64,000 bases of DNA, from NCBI RefSeq assembly GCF_028554725.1, contig NC_071671.1, forward strand, positions 46,638,501 to 46,702,500, read 5' to 3'. Of the stretch, positions 1 to 12,130 are shown piece by piece; position 1 is the first letter of the stretch, and each line of letters begins with the position of its first letter. Position numbers and translations under genes: made by a program. Origin of the DNA: Zeugodacus cucurbitae. Its lineage: Eukaryota > Arthropoda > Insecta > Diptera > Tephritidae. The notes beneath the pieces were generated by a model. The model did not search any database and was not told where the DNA came from. It was given only the letters and a program-made list of their open reading frames with translations.

Positions 1-1194
1 CTCGAATTTTCTTACTTCATTTCGCCTTGCGACGCGTTTAATGGCAAAGGCATGTTTGTGAAGTGGCGCATTTCCGTAATTCAGCATTTTTGCATGCACT
101 CATTCCGTGCTATTTTCCTTTATTTTTCCTTTTTGCTCTCCAATTGCATGCTTGCAACAGCAAAAATTCAGCCACTTCACTTGACTCAGCCGTTGGCGCT
201 TTTTTGTTGTTGCCTATGCTCTTCAGCTCTTTGTTGTTTCATTTTCGCTTACTGCTTTTCTTCGCTTTTTTTGCTGCTGTTAGTGCCCGCCATGTGGTGT
301 AAACAACGCTTGGTTAACGGTGAAAAGTGTATTTCATCGTTATCGCTCAAGCAAATGCCAGGGCCGCTGTATTTAAGGCATTCAGATTACTCATACGCAC
401 CGGCGTACCCCTGTGAAATTTGCACACACTATTGCGTTATCGCATTTTTTCGTCAGGCAATTATTTTCACACTTTTATTTTTCTTTGAAATATTCATTTT
501 ATTTGTATATGCTGCTGCAATGATTTTTAAGTGCAGTTTCAATAGCGGAAGCCCATTGTGAGCGCAAATTGATCGATCATTATTCACTGCATTGGTTGGA
601 TGGTTTTTTTCAGATGGGAAAATGAATTTATATATATTTTAATAATGCCACAACGTATAATTTTTTATAAATATTACTCAAGTCTGGGAACTTAACTAAC
701 GGTTTTCATAAAACATGTGCATATGAGATCTAAAAACATATTAAATAGACACATCTACTGTATTTTTATGCTTGCTTTTCTATTATATTTATATTTCTAT
801 GTTCTCTATCATATCTATGTTGTTATATCATATTTATTAAAAAATATATTTCAGTACATACGAATAAATACGAGATATTGACTCTATATTGAAGCTCTAA
901 GGCTACATATAAGCCCATGTCTCAACTACATCAGTTGTATGAAGATAATGCACTTGAATTATTTTTATAATTTTACAAAATAAAAGCTCAAGAATCAAAA
1001 TGCATATATTCGTAGGTTTCACTAAGTATTACCACGATAGAAAACAATAAGCAATAATCTTCTTTAATAATTGAATATCATTAATGGAGCATTTCTTTTG
1101 AGATCATATATCAAAAATCCAATAATGGAAGAAAACAATGAACCAATTTTCCAATTTTTTATTATTTATATATGTATTTATATACAATAAAATT
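1..1194. other. Intergenic, no gene recognised
   Basis: AT-rich DNA. An open frame over roughly 52-561 gives a Cys/Phe/Leu-rich translation with no recognisable domain and is probably chance. The stretch 600-1190 is very AT-rich and featureless. Confidence 0.5.
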
Positions 1195-1206
1195 ATTGTC
1201 CTAAAT

Positions 1207-2035
1207 GTATGTGATTGGCGTTGCAACCGTTTAGCCGGTTATAGCCGAATCGACGATAGTGCGCCACCTGTCTCTCTCCTTCGCAGTTCGGCGCCAGTTG
1301 GAGATCCCAAGTGTAACCAGGTCGCTCTCCACCTGGTCCCTCCAACGGAGTGGAGGCCTTCCCCTTCCTCGGCTTCCTCCGGCAGGTACTGCATCGAACA
1401 TTTTCAGGGCTGGAGTGTTTTCGTCCATTCGGACAACATGACCTAGCCAGCGTAGCCGCTGTCTTTTTATTCGCTGAACTATGTCAATGTCGTCGTATAA
1501 CTCGTACAGCTCATCGTTCCATCGTCTGCGGTATTCGCCGTTGCCAATGTTCTGAGGACCATAAATCTTGCGCAAAATTTTCCTCTCGAAAACTCCTAGT
1601 GTCGTCTCATCTGATGTTGACATCGTCCAAGCTTCTGCACCGTAAAGCAGGACGGGAATGATAAGCGACTTGTAGAGCTTGATTTTGGTTCGTCGAGAGA
1701 GGACTTTACTGTTCAATTGCCTACTCAGTCCAAAGTAGCACCTGTTGGCAAGAGTTATTCTGCGCTGGATTTCGAGGCTGACATTGTTCGTGTTGTTGAT
1801 GCTGGTTCCCAGGTATACGAAATTATCTACGACCTCGAAGTTATGACTGTCAACAGTGACGTGGGAGCCAAGACGCGAATGCGCCGACTGTTTGTTTGAT
1901 GACAGGAGATATTTCGTCTTGTCCTCATTCACCTCCAGACCCATTCGCTTCGCCTCCTTATCCATGCGGGAAAAAGCAGAACAAACGGCGCGGTTGTTGC
2001 TTCCGATGATATCAATATCATCGGCGTACGCCAGG
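1207..2035 (-). mobile_element. RTE-like non-LTR retrotransposon, 5'-truncated copy A
   Basis: The minus strand encodes the C-terminal part of a reverse transcriptase, starting at the catalytic motif C (AYADDIDIIG). It continues through the KTKYLLSS and LYKSLIIPVLLYGAEAW segments to the conserved tail LGHVVRMDENTP / RGRGRPPLRW that is usual in insect RTE-type or F52C9.6-like polymerases. The copy is flanked by a perfect 12-bp target-site duplication, ATTGTCCTAAAT, at 1195-1206 and 2036-2047. This proves an insertion truncated at its 5' end inside the RT domain. The 3' end carries a small hairpin (AACCG...CGGTT in the sense strand) followed by GCAACGCCAATCACAT. Clade assignment (RTE-like) is from motif style and not from a phylogeny. 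Confidence 0.88.
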
Positions 2036-2139
2036 ATTGTCCTAAATAGCCAGCTGAAAAAATCATGTAGTTGTCGGTAATTTTTGAAACAATGCGTCCA
2101 CTTGACACTAGAAATGACTCCCATGATACATAATTTTCC

Positions 2140-2741
2140 TTTTCTATGTGGCCTTTAGTATATTTCAACCAAAAAGCAGATAATCTTTGGTTTGGGGGTC
2201 AATATCTGTTTCACCAACGTAATGACCCCAAACCTACTGCTCTGGATACTCGTCTTTGGATCTTGTATTACTGTCCATATTACCTAAAAACAACACCGCA
2301 AAGACCAGATATAAACCCAATTGAAAATTTATGGTCTATCGTTAAAAATGTGTTGAATATTTACAATATTAGGGATGGGAACACTTTGTAAAGGAAGTGG
2401 CAGAAGTTATCCCCAAAACTTACGAAAAAGTTGTGGAAATCAATGCAAAGGTGATTGTACGAAGTTATTAAACAAAAGTTATATCTCACTAAGTACTAAT
2501 TTTAATTTATGCTTTTGATTACAGGTATCAATTAGGGGTGTAGGAATGCGGATTTTGCGTGTGTTTATGCTATAATTTTAGTTTTTGTGAAAATAGCATT
2601 AACTTTTATATAAAAATCAATACATTTGGCATTCTGCAGTAATTTTTCTTGCAATTCTAGTTTTTGTTTTCAAAATTGTTTTGAAAATGTCTATTTTCGC
2701 TGAAAAAATTGGGTGTACGAATACGGATTTTGCATACTGTA
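2140..2741 (+). mobile_element. Tc1-like transposon, 3' half with right terminal repeat
   Basis: A decayed transposase C-terminus reads plus-strand from about 2143 to a stop at 2471. It has a catalytic-D box (FHQRNDPKPTA) and the Tc1 signature DINPIENLW, followed after a +1 frameshift near 2385 by VAEVIPKTYEKVVEINAKV. The spacing between the second D and the E is two residues shorter than the family's D34E. Downstream, a 29-bp end beginning GGGTGTACGAATACGG (2711-2739) abuts a TA dinucleotide, the normal Tc1/mariner target. A related inner direct repeat (GGGTGTAGGAATGCGG) begins at 2536. The 5' half, including the DNA-binding domain, is missing, so the element is dead. Confidence 0.75.
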
Positions 2742-5700
2742 CTTCTATTGCATTGACAACATTATTCAAATGACAAAAAACTGCTAATATCAATTCCAAA
2801 CATATTTCATACTAATTCTATGACGATTTGACTCTTTTCACTAATAGCCTTTTCTCACATCCAAATTAATTTAATAAATTAACATTATAATTGAGGAACC
2901 AGTTTTTGACCTTCGCACTGCCCTTTACTCGATTAACGATATGCTGTTATAAATTTTTGTTTTCGCTGTTCATAAGAAGTTGGTAAGTTTCATCAGCTGA
3001 TTGCTATTTTATCAATAACCCCAACAAAATTTCCAGTGTGTACAACAAACCGCAATTGCTTTCCTTTTACAACTCGATTTGTATTCGATTGAAAATTAAT
3101 GTAGAAAAATTCGATTTTTATTTTGTATGGTAAATCTAAATGAACGCTTTAATTGAAAAAGGACGACTAATTGATCAATTAATTCCTGTGCGAAAATGCT
3201 ATGAAGCATTTAACTAATGAGCAATTGGTATTTACAATTTAAGCAATTTAAGCAATTTAAGGTTTTATCGAGCAAAGGCTGGTAATTCACCAAATAACTA
3301 CTGTGCGAAAAGGCTATAAGATGTTCACAAGACTCGAAAATGTAACCGTTTCCATTGATTTGACTATTACTGTCATTTAGTTTGATGTAATAAAATTCGC
3401 ACATAATGATGGAACAACACCTGGTATTATCCCTTGAAGTAAGAACACTAAATTATATCGCACCATTATAAAAATGCTGAGGGTATTTCATCGGTTTTTA
3501 AATTGAGGAACATTTTATTACAATAAAAAATGTCCCAGACAGAAATAATGAGAACTGAGTACTTCCTGCATTTCAATTATTTATATTTATTCAACAGAGA
3601 CACACAAATTATCAAATCGCATAAAATTACACAATAAATTATGTTTCCTATATAAAAAATAAAAATGCCATCTATTGTATATTAGATACCAAAAACGAGG
3701 GAACTCACTTTGATAATGTAAATATATATAGAAATGAAAATTCATAAATAAATTTCGCAGGCAACGTGTTTCCATTTAAAAAGCCATAATTTATATTAAC
3801 AAATTCTCAACTACAATTGCATACCTGAGTAAAATACCTAACCAAAAATTCTTTAAATTTCATTTACGCACGACACAAGATTTCCGACTCTACTCCTTCC
3901 CACACTTCTGAGCTAGAGTAAGTGAAAATTGTTGTCTGTCTGCAAGCCGCACCGACAATTCCGGGCATTTGAGTTTTCCTGTAGCAAAGGCATTGCGTAT
4001 ACGCCCCCTCCCCTACCCCGACCACACACAAACTGAAATTTGTGGAGTGCTGAGCGAGTGTGCCAATGTATGTGTGGAAGTGTGATGGCAGATACGGCGG
4101 AAATGTGAAATTTTGAAACAGAACGTATGTCTGCCTCGAAGGTAAAATTTACATGCAAACACACACACCCTCACACTTTCGGTATTTGAATTGAGTTCAA
4201 CAAAAGTGAGAAGTGAACCAGAGCGAAGGAAGAGGCGGAGAATGGCGCGCGGTTGAACTGGCAACCAGCTGGCTGTTTCAACAGCAGCGCACATGAATTT
4301 CGCAACCCCCTCCGCAGTGGGTGCTTATAAGCTCACATGCACTTGAAAATATTTTAGCGCCCGAGTGTTTGGCACTGATTTTATGCTTTATAACTTCAAT
4401 ATCCGAATGGCAAATAAACAGGCGCATTGGCAGCAACGAACAGGGAAGTTTCAAAGTCGACGGCGGGTTGCCAGCGTTGGGATGCTGTGCTTGTTGTGCG
4501 TTGCCGGCAGGCAATATTGTTGCACCGAGCTTTGGCGTTACTGTTGCTTTTATGACGACATTGGCGGCAAAGTGTTGCTTTTCAACCTGAAGGGGTTCGG
4601 CGTTTCGTTTTCCAACCGTGCACAGAGTTTCACATTTTCCCAATTCGACAATCATTTGAATTGAGTTTTGTTGTAGGCTGAGTTCAACATTTATGGTGTT
4701 GCAATATTTAAATGCTTAGCCGCAAGCGATTTATGGGAATGAGAGATGGTGTGTAGGAAAATTTATTGCACAAAGGGCATGGTTTGGGAGCACAGAGAGG
4801 TAGATCTTTGTCAAAAAGGAATTATCAAATAAATTTATTCATGTGTTGATCGTGGTCTTTCCCTTACGGTGATTGCTGAGTCCTCAACAATTTTCTTCTG
4901 CGCTGTCTTGTTTTCCTTTCTCATTACATGGACGACTAACTTAGGCACAGCGCTTTGATAATGCTGTTATACGCATGCATAATGCTGTTATTTCATGTTT
5001 TATAAGTTGGTCCAGCTCATGGCTCCGGTTTACACTGTCTTTCTCCTTAATTGCTACAAATATTTGTCTTATGATCTATCTTTCGAATATTTGCTATTTG
5101 GTTTTGTCCTTTTCGAGTAGCGTTCTTCAATGTCTCTGACGACAGACGATTTATTTACACATTCGAAGTAATGTCGGTGAAACGTCAAGAAATAATGACG
5201 AAGACATCAAAGAGTTGCACTAGATTAGAAATTAACGCTGCTAAAGCGTTTAGACCAGATAAGATTAATATTCTGAGGACCGCACTGCGTCCTATGGTGC
5301 ATTGTGCACTCGCCTTGTGTCCCATTATCTCACGTAACCTCGTTAAAGGTATTCAAAAGGAATTCAAAAATGTTATTAAAGTTGAAGGTATTTTTGAAAA
5401 AATATTAAAACTTAACAAAACTGCGTAGTTCTGAGTTTTGGCAATTTTCAACAAATCGTTGGTCATAGTATAGTAAATATATTCAAAAATACTCAGTTTA
5501 AATTTGAAGTCGATGGTTATGATGTCAGCAATTTTTAGAAATGTCGTTTCGAGCAAAACGCGTTTGAAGTTTCGACTATAGCGGCTGATACCTGCGAACG
5601 GTCGCTCTTTAGAACGCAGCTATTCAGAATAAGACCGTTTTCACAAGATATTTTTGAAATTAAAACTAGTTTGAAAAGCAAAAAATAAAAAAATCGATTT

Positions 5701-6957
5701 TTTGAAAATGTCACACTGGAATAGCCCCTTAAGTCAAAAGAAATGATTACTGTTCCAGAGCTAATGAACGTTTCATGTTTTCTTGAAGGATAAAAATCCA
5801 CATGGTCTGACTTCAATTATCGCTGAACAATCAAAAAAACAGGTTCCAAAACCTACACTGATCTGACGAACATATCCCAAATTTTGTAGATGCCATCTTA
5901 TTCAACAGTGCCCGTTTAAACTACATCCCTCCTTGCGCCATTAAGTCTACTAACTTCAGGTTTGAAGATTCTACCATACACGGAATAAACCTTTTAACGT
6001 TATATATAATCTCAAAACTAAAAAAATCGTAGGATGCCTTCATTCATTGTGTGATTTACATAGAACCAAAAATTATTTCGTTAGTTTTATTAGAAGTACT
6101 CAAATATTTCACCTGTGAAATGGTTCTTGCTATAACTTTTCCGTGGAGTTCTACTATGAAAACATCGTCTGAAATTATTACTAATAGATCGGACGCCTCT
6201 AGATATTTGGATGGACTTTTTTGAGCAGCTAACATGAAAGTTTGCTTACAAATTCCTACTGGCTCCCACAGCTTTGATTTCCCACACGTGTGTGCGATTC
6301 ATTTCGCTTACGATTAAAGTCGTATTTTGAGTTTTCCTCCCCAACCACTCAATAGACGGAAGAATTGTTTCCTGCTCACACACCGTCATTCACAAATTGT
6401 TTGTCTATGTGGTGCGTCAAAAGGGGGAGTTCTGCCTTTGAAATATGAAATATTCAAATATTTAAAATGAGCTCAGGTTCGCGCGGAGACATAAAAAGGC
6501 GTTACGCGCCTGGCTAGGATTCAGCGCGTATTAATGTTGGTGCTTACTTATTTGTTTGTGTATAAATTTGCTTAACCTCTTTCGGATAAATGCGTAAGCA
6601 TATAAAAAATATAAATAAAATGAGTTAAATGCGGAATCTGTTAGCCACGCCGCCGTTGGTAATAAGTCTTCTTTGCTATACGCGTTGCAGCTCACCTGTT
6701 TCGTTCATATCTTCGTCTGGCAGACTATTTGCAGATTTATGTGTGTGGGAATACAATGTTTGTCTTTTTACTGCGTAATCCATTTATCCCATCGCTTACT
6801 TTAATGCCAAAAAAGATAAATGCTTTCGTAATAAAATTATGCGAATATACTTATATGTATAACTACCTGAGGGATGGATATTTGATAAATGTGCAGTGGG
6901 AGACATATGTACCTATCTCCATATAGATGAATCAGCTTCTATTATATTCTTCTTCTT
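2742..6957. other. Intergenic, no gene recognised
   Basis: About 4.2 kb without a supportable gene. It holds a three-copy 10-bp direct repeat (CAATTTAAG units) near 3235-3262 and a somewhat GC-richer stretch at 3890-4680 with overlapping chance frames on both strands. The AT-rich segment 5430-5830 has the look of an unclassified old repeat, but I cannot identify it. A possible core promoter at 6490-6526 is listed separately. Confidence 0.45.
6490..6526 (+). promoter_or_regulatory. Possible TATA plus initiator pair
   Basis: A TATA-like box (CATAAAAAGG, 6490-6499) lies about 30 bp before an initiator-like TCAGCG (6521-6526). That spacing is right for an arthropod core promoter. No convincing coding exon follows within the next kilobase, so this may be chance. 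Confidence 0.15.
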
Positions 6958-7855
6958 AACTGGCGTAGAAACCGCTTACGCGGTTATAGCCGAGTCCACA
7001 ACAGTGCGCCACGCATCTCTCCTTTTGGCGGTTTGGCGCCAATTGGTAATACCAAGTGAAGACAGGTCCTTCTCCACCTGGTCCTTCCAACGGAGTGGAG
7101 GTCTCCCTCTTCCTCGGCTTCCACCAGCGGGTACTGCATCGAAAACTTTCAGAGCTGGGGCACTTTCATCCATTCGAACAACATGACCCAGCCAGCGTAG
7201 CCGCTGTCTTTTTATTCGCTGGACTATGTCTATGTCGTCGAACAACACATACAGCTCATCATTCCATCTTCTGCGGTATTCGCCGTTGCCAATGTTTAAG
7301 GGACCGTAAATCTTCCGCAAAACCTTTCTCTCGAAAACTCCTAGTGCCGTCTCATCGGATGTTGACACCGTCCACGCTTCTGCACCATAAAGTAGGACGG
7401 GAATAACGAGGGACTTGTAGAGTTTAGTTTTTGTTCGTCGAGAGAGGACTTTACTTTTCAATTGCCTACTCAGTCCATAGTAGCACCTGTTGGCAAGAGT
7501 GATTCTGCGTTGGATTTCAAGGCTGACATTATTATCGGTGTTAATGTTGGTTCCTAGGTATACGAAATTATCTACAACTTCAAAGTTATGACTGTCAACA
7601 GTGACGTGGGAGCCAAGACGCGAATGCGCTGACTGTTTGTTTGATGACAGGAGATATTTCGTCTTGTCCTCGTTCACCACCAGACCCATTCGCTTCGCTT
7701 CCTTATCCAGGCGGGAAAAAGCAGAACTAACGGCGCGGGTGTTGTTTCCGATGATATCAATATCATCGGCGTACGCCAGGAGCTGTACACTCTTGTAGAA
7801 GATTGTACCTTCTCTATTTAGCTCTGCAGCTCTTATAATTTTCTCCAGCATCAAG
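6958..7855 (-). mobile_element. RTE-like non-LTR retrotransposon, 5'-truncated copy B
   Basis: The minus-strand frame 7854-6976 (292 aa, uninterrupted) starts at MMLEKIIRAAELNREG, just upstream of the catalytic LAYADDIDIIG. It runs through the usual C-terminal LGHVVRMDESAP and RGRGRPPLRW to a stop. It differs in sequence from copies A, D and E, and its 3' tail is an AAG-type run (GTTAAGAAGAAG in the sense strand), so it belongs to a different subfamily. The terminal hairpin is a perfect 6-bp stem with a GUAA loop. I could not find a clean target-site duplication. Confidence 0.85.
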
Positions 7856-7860
7856 TTAAA

Positions 7861-8324
7861 GATTTACAGATAGTTACAGATATTACAGAAATATATTTAT
7901 ATGATAGGTGAGCTGAGCCACGTGAGCTTAGGTAAGCATATCAGTACACATGCTGTTGTTGCTTTTGTTGTATACCGTCATCGTTATTCATCCCAACTGG
8001 TGAAATGCAAAATTCACCTATAAAAATATTTTACAAAGTATTTTACTACTTATGGCATATTTCCCCATGGTGTTGTGTGTGGGCAGATAAATACCAGTGA
8101 AGGAATTTGATTGTACAAAACTGTTGCTGAGCTTGTTACGAACATAAATACACGCGTATAAAAGTATTTAGTAGTGTTAAGAAGATTCGATAGCTTAAAT
8201 GTTCAGAATTATGTTCTTTAAAATATTGAAAATAACCGATTTTCTACAAAAATATATATGTAAATACTCTAGCGTACTCATTAGACATGTACGTAATACA
8301 TATATATAATACTAATTTCAGAAC
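7861..8324. other. Intergenic, nothing seen
   Basis: AT-rich spacer between a retrotransposon copy and a DINE-1-like repeat. No reading frame or structure of note. Confidence 0.5.
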
Positions 8325-9385
8325 TTTTATTAAGATAACACACAATTCATACATTCGGCATAAAGTCCAATAGGAAAACGAAAATCATCTCATTTTCAAC
8401 AGCAACATACATTATATCTAATATTATATGCTCGCTTAATTTGGCTAAGATATTTCACATATTAACCTACTTATGAGCTATTAAGCCCATCATATTTTTT
8501 AAAATACTATAATTAGCTATATGAGAGCTAGGAAACCCAAATTTAACTATTTCTGATACAGAGACTCACTAAGAGAAGAAACAGAATTCCTCTGAATTTT
8601 AAAAATTGAGAAATATGAGAGATTTACCGAAACTTTCGGTGAGAAATTACAATAAGGCACTGAGTTCTTCATATTCAATATCCGGCGCATTAAAAAGTTA
8701 TAGTCCGATTTCGACAATTTTTTCACAAGTGATGCCACAGATCAACTACTGTATTTGTGGAAAGTTTAATTGCGCTATCTTCATTGGTTCCTTATGTATA
8801 TATTATAAAGTGAAGGAACGAGATAGAATTCAAAATTGAGTTATATGGGAAGTTATCGTTGAGAAGTTGAGAACCGATTTCATCCATTTTCCACACGTGT
8901 CATCAGGATGTCAAGAAAATATTATAAACCTAATTTCATTGAAATCTGTCAAGTAGTTCCATAGGTGGGCGATGCCACGCCCATTTTCGATTTAGTCAAA
9001 ATTTAGTGTTTCTGACGTTTTTCGTTAGTGAGTTAACGCACTTTTAGTAATTTTCAACCTAACCTTTGTATGGGAAGTGGGCGTGGTTATTATACAAAAA
9101 CCTATGTGGGGGTTTAGTTATGACACTATATGTATTTTCACCATTTTGTGGGCGTGGCAATGGTCCCTTTTCGATACCAATCTCCTCAGAGTAACAAGGA
9201 ATATGTATTCCAAATTTCATTAAGATATTTCAAATTTTTACCCAAGTTATCGCTTGGATGGACATACGGACAAACAGACGTACGGACAAACATCCGGATT
9301 TCAACTTCACTCGTCATCCTGATCATTTATATATATAAAACCCCATGTTTAACTCTTTTATTTCTGGGTGATACAACTAGGCATG
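8325..9385 (+). repeat. DINE-1-like interspersed repeat, copy 1 (diverged)
   Basis: Shares ordered blocks with the better preserved copies at 12131 and 23060: the 'cggcataaagt' block, the GTGGGCGTGG and CCACGCCC boxes, the AGTAATTTTCAACCTAACC block, and a central (GGACGGAC)-type microsatellite, here decayed (9260-9300), followed by 'CCTGATCA'. It lacks the terminal block of the family (GTTCGGGTGTAACCGAAC). Non-coding. Confidence 0.7.
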
Positions 9386-10736
9386 TGCGAAGTGATTTCC
9401 GCCCGTGTTGACAATCGACCGATTCGCCATGCCAAAAACCAGTAAAAAGATAGAAAAATTACTTGAATCCGTGACGTATACCGTTCTCTGTGTATAGGAC
9501 CCTTTTCCTTTTTCATATCCCACAAGAATAATCACCGATACTGAACATATTTTGAAGAGTATAACTTTTTTACTACAAAAAATGTCACACAATAAAATCG
9601 AATTTTACCATAAAACCGATTAAAATTTATACATACAACAAAATAACCTCAAAAGTATTAGCAGGCACAGGCAAACTACCATGTACCTACCAAGTTGCTT
9701 TAATATTCAAAGGCCTCTCATATTTATACCAACACGTATGCACATAACTGAAATCACTAAAATCCAACTATTATTCATCCATTATTTTGGAAGCAATACT
9801 CATATATATACCAGTACGTATATTTGTGTGCGTTGTTATGAGAACTTTTCGTCTGTTCCTTGCCGCATTATTTGCATTTTCACTTTTGATTTATGTCTAT
9901 CAAAGTGTGAATTTCATGCGCCAACAAAACATCACAAAACAAATCACAAAGGGAGTGTCTACTCAAATATGCACACAAATACATCTGGATATACTTGTGT
10001 TGGTTGGTTGTGTAGCTCGCAAATATCCTTGGATATGAATATGAAGTCGTAATTTCGCTTGTAGACATGCAAATCACTAACAACATTACTAACGACCTTT
10101 CAAACAAGTGTGTTTCCATTTGTAGATCTTTCCGCATTCAGGTAAGAAAAATTTTGGTATTTCATAAGCTTGAAGGTAAAGAAAATCTATTTACATTAAA
10201 TATTTTTGTCTAGCTTAAAGTGAGGCAACATCAAACTGATCGAAATTATTTTATTCAATCGAAAATAAATAACATTCGCACAATAGGTTAGCCTGTAAGC
10301 ATGTTAGCTGGTCGAAAGTCGGATAACACTTGAGAGTTCTTATATTCCATAAATTCTTTCTTCTTATAATAGTTTTCGCAGTAAATTTTTCAACCGGATA
10401 TTCTTTATCAATATATAATTGGAAAATTAATGAGGTTCACCTTTTTTCGTATGAATGGCTCTTCAATAGTTTTACACATTTGAGCTTCTATCTGACGCCA
10501 ATAATAGGAAGACTTAATTGTAGCTCTTCTATCAGTACCCACAATATTTGCCAGAGAGACAGATTCAAGTATGTTACGTTTGTAACGGCCACCAATGTTA
10601 GGATGATCTCAGGAGAGTAGTCCTGGATTTGCTCCAAATCACTGCTTCATCGATCAAGATATGGATAGCTTCTTCTAGATAATTTCCACCGATAAATCTA
10701 AATGCAGTGTTTAAATAACGTCGAAGAAAAATTACA
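9386..10736. other. Intergenic with one candidate short ORF
   Basis: AT-rich spacer between a DINE-1-like repeat and a mariner derivative. The only notable item is a signal-anchor-like reading frame (9838-10038), listed separately. Confidence 0.4.
9838..10038 (+). CDS. Possible short signal-anchor peptide or first exon, unrecognised
   Basis: A 66-codon frame opens MRTFRLFLAALFAFSLLIYV. It has a short basic N-terminus, then an uninterrupted hydrophobic helix of about 16 residues, then a polar segment with a possible N-glycosylation site (NIT). That is the layout of a type II Golgi enzyme or a small secreted protein. I find no family match and no partner exon. The frame could be chance: the DNA is AT-rich and another frame overlaps it. 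The start chosen is the ATG directly before the hydrophobic run; the frame is open further upstream. Confidence 0.15.
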   Translation: MRTFRLFLAALFAFSLLIYVYQSVNFMRQQNITKQITKGVSTQICTQIHLDILVLVGCVARKYPWI

Positions 10737-10738
10737 TA

Positions 10739-11385
10739 CGAGGGCTGATATATATATTTCTGGCATAACATCACTCAGAACGTTTTGTCATTTAATCGTG
10801 AATTGTTTTATTTACAGGGAATTAAAAAATTCATCTCGGCCAAAAAATGGAATTAACTCGTGAACATTTTCGTGTGATCATTTTTCACAACTTTCGACGT
10901 GGTTTATCGCGACAACAGTGCATCGATGAACTAAAATCTTTGTATGGCTATGAAGCATCATCCTATAGCACTGTGAAAAACTGGTTCAACGAATTCAATC
11001 GTGGCCGACGCTCGCTCAAAGACGAATTCCGTGAAGGTCGTCTAAAAACAGCCGTTGTGCCAGAAAACATCGATGCCGTACGTGAACTGATAATGCAAGA
11101 CCGTCATGTAACATACCTTCAGATAGAGGCATGCCTATGCATTTCTCGCACCAGCATACATTCGATATTGCATGAACACCTTGCCGTAAAAAAGGTTTGT
11201 TCTCGTTGGATCCCGCACAATTTGACAATCGCTCAAAAAAAGGCTAAAAAGAAGTGCTTCGGAAATTGGAAATGCAAAAGTGTATAAACCTTGATGGAAA
11301 ATATTTTGAAAAACAATAAAACCATTTTCGTTGATAAATATTCCTATTTTCAATATTAGGCCAGAAATATATATAGCTGCCCTCG
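10739..11385 (+). mobile_element. Internally deleted mariner element, copy 1, with both TIRs
   Basis: The ends are 26-bp imperfect inverted repeats beginning CGAGGGC (10739-10764 and 11360-11385, two mismatches). They are flanked by TA on both sides (10737-10738, 11386-11387), the mariner target duplication. The element is 647 bp against about 1.3 kb for a full mariner. It keeps the N-terminal half of the transposase gene, then jumps to the last codons: a frame reading MQKCINLDGKYFEKQ and stop is present but out of frame with the N-terminal ORF. It is therefore non-autonomous but structurally mobilisable. Confidence 0.88.
10847..11287 (+). CDS. Truncated mariner transposase, DNA-binding half only
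   Basis: 146 codons. Residues 1-110 carry the paired helix-turn-helix DNA-binding region of mariner transposases (motifs LSRQQCIDELKSLYG, STVKNWFNEFNRGRRSL, TYLQIEACLCISRTSIHSIL), followed by the linker motif WIPHNLTIAQK. All three catalytic aspartates of the DD34D domain are missing through the internal deletion, and the frame ends in a short unrelated tail (KKCFGNWKCKSV). It cannot catalyse transposition. It could in principle still bind TIRs, but that is inference, and expression is unknown. Confidence 0.75.
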   Translation: MELTREHFRVIIFHNFRRGLSRQQCIDELKSLYGYEASSYSTVKNWFNEFNRGRRSLKDEFREGRLKTAVVPENIDAVRELIMQDRHVTYLQIEACLCISRTSIHSILHEHLAVKKVCSRWIPHNLTIAQKKAKKKCFGNWKCKSV

Positions 11386-11387
11386 TA

Positions 11388-12130
11388 AAAGAACTGAAGA
11401 AAATATTTTTAGAAAATTGTTACTATCCCATAAGAGAGACGGCAAAGTTTCTCAACGCATCCTATTGGTCTACAACTTTGCTTCCGCCGTATTTTTTGTA
11501 AATTTATTTTTTTTTTTATAAAAACGGTTACAAATGTCGATGAGCCACAGCAAAAAGAAAAGCAAAATTTCCCGCAAATGTCGAGAATTCGGCTCAAAAA
11601 GTGAAATTTTCAGTTACGAATTTGGTTTGGGATGCAAACAGATCTCTACAAATAATTTGTTGGGTTAATGTTGACACAAATGTCCAATATCGATATAAAA
11701 AAAATCGATTTAATCGACCAGTGCTTGACCCTAGAGACATCTATAGGAAAACGACGGAAGCAAAGTTGTAGACCTAATATAAATAAATTTATCTGCTTAT
11801 GGAAACAGATGCATTTTTCGAAGTAAAACATTCTTGTGTGGACTCTAACGGCTCAGCTGAATGATTCAGCTTGCCATTATTTAGTTATCATTATGCGGTA
11901 CCAACTCACTTATATACATACATTGAAAACCTTGACAGAATATTTAAAAATACACATTATCTTTAATCATCTATAAATGTATACCTTGGCATCTTGGGAA
12001 ATGTAAATCGAATTCGAACTATGTAATTAAAACAACAAATAAAAAATGGATATTAAAGGAAACGTTTCAGAAAATGCTTAAATGCACGATTACTACACCA
12101 ATTACTTAAAGTACAAATTGTTTTAAAAAC
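11388..12130. other. Intergenic, nothing seen
   Basis: AT-rich spacer. It includes a loosely repeated pair of segments around 11440-11530 and 11690-11790 that share phrases about 'cttccgtcg' and 'ctacaactttg' in opposite orientation, perhaps an old inverted repeat. Confidence 0.35.

Noticed and set aside
52..561. 169-codon open frame at the window start
   Set aside because: Composition-driven Phe/Leu/Cys-rich translation without a domain, start context or splice partners. A second open frame overlaps it.
1231..1661. Plus-strand reading frames antisense to the RTE-like copies (also at 7056-7406, 17399-17801, 39262-39559, 56475-56855)
   Set aside because: They recur in every copy only because the coding strand is conserved. 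They have no domain of their own and are shadows of the minus-strand reverse transcriptase.
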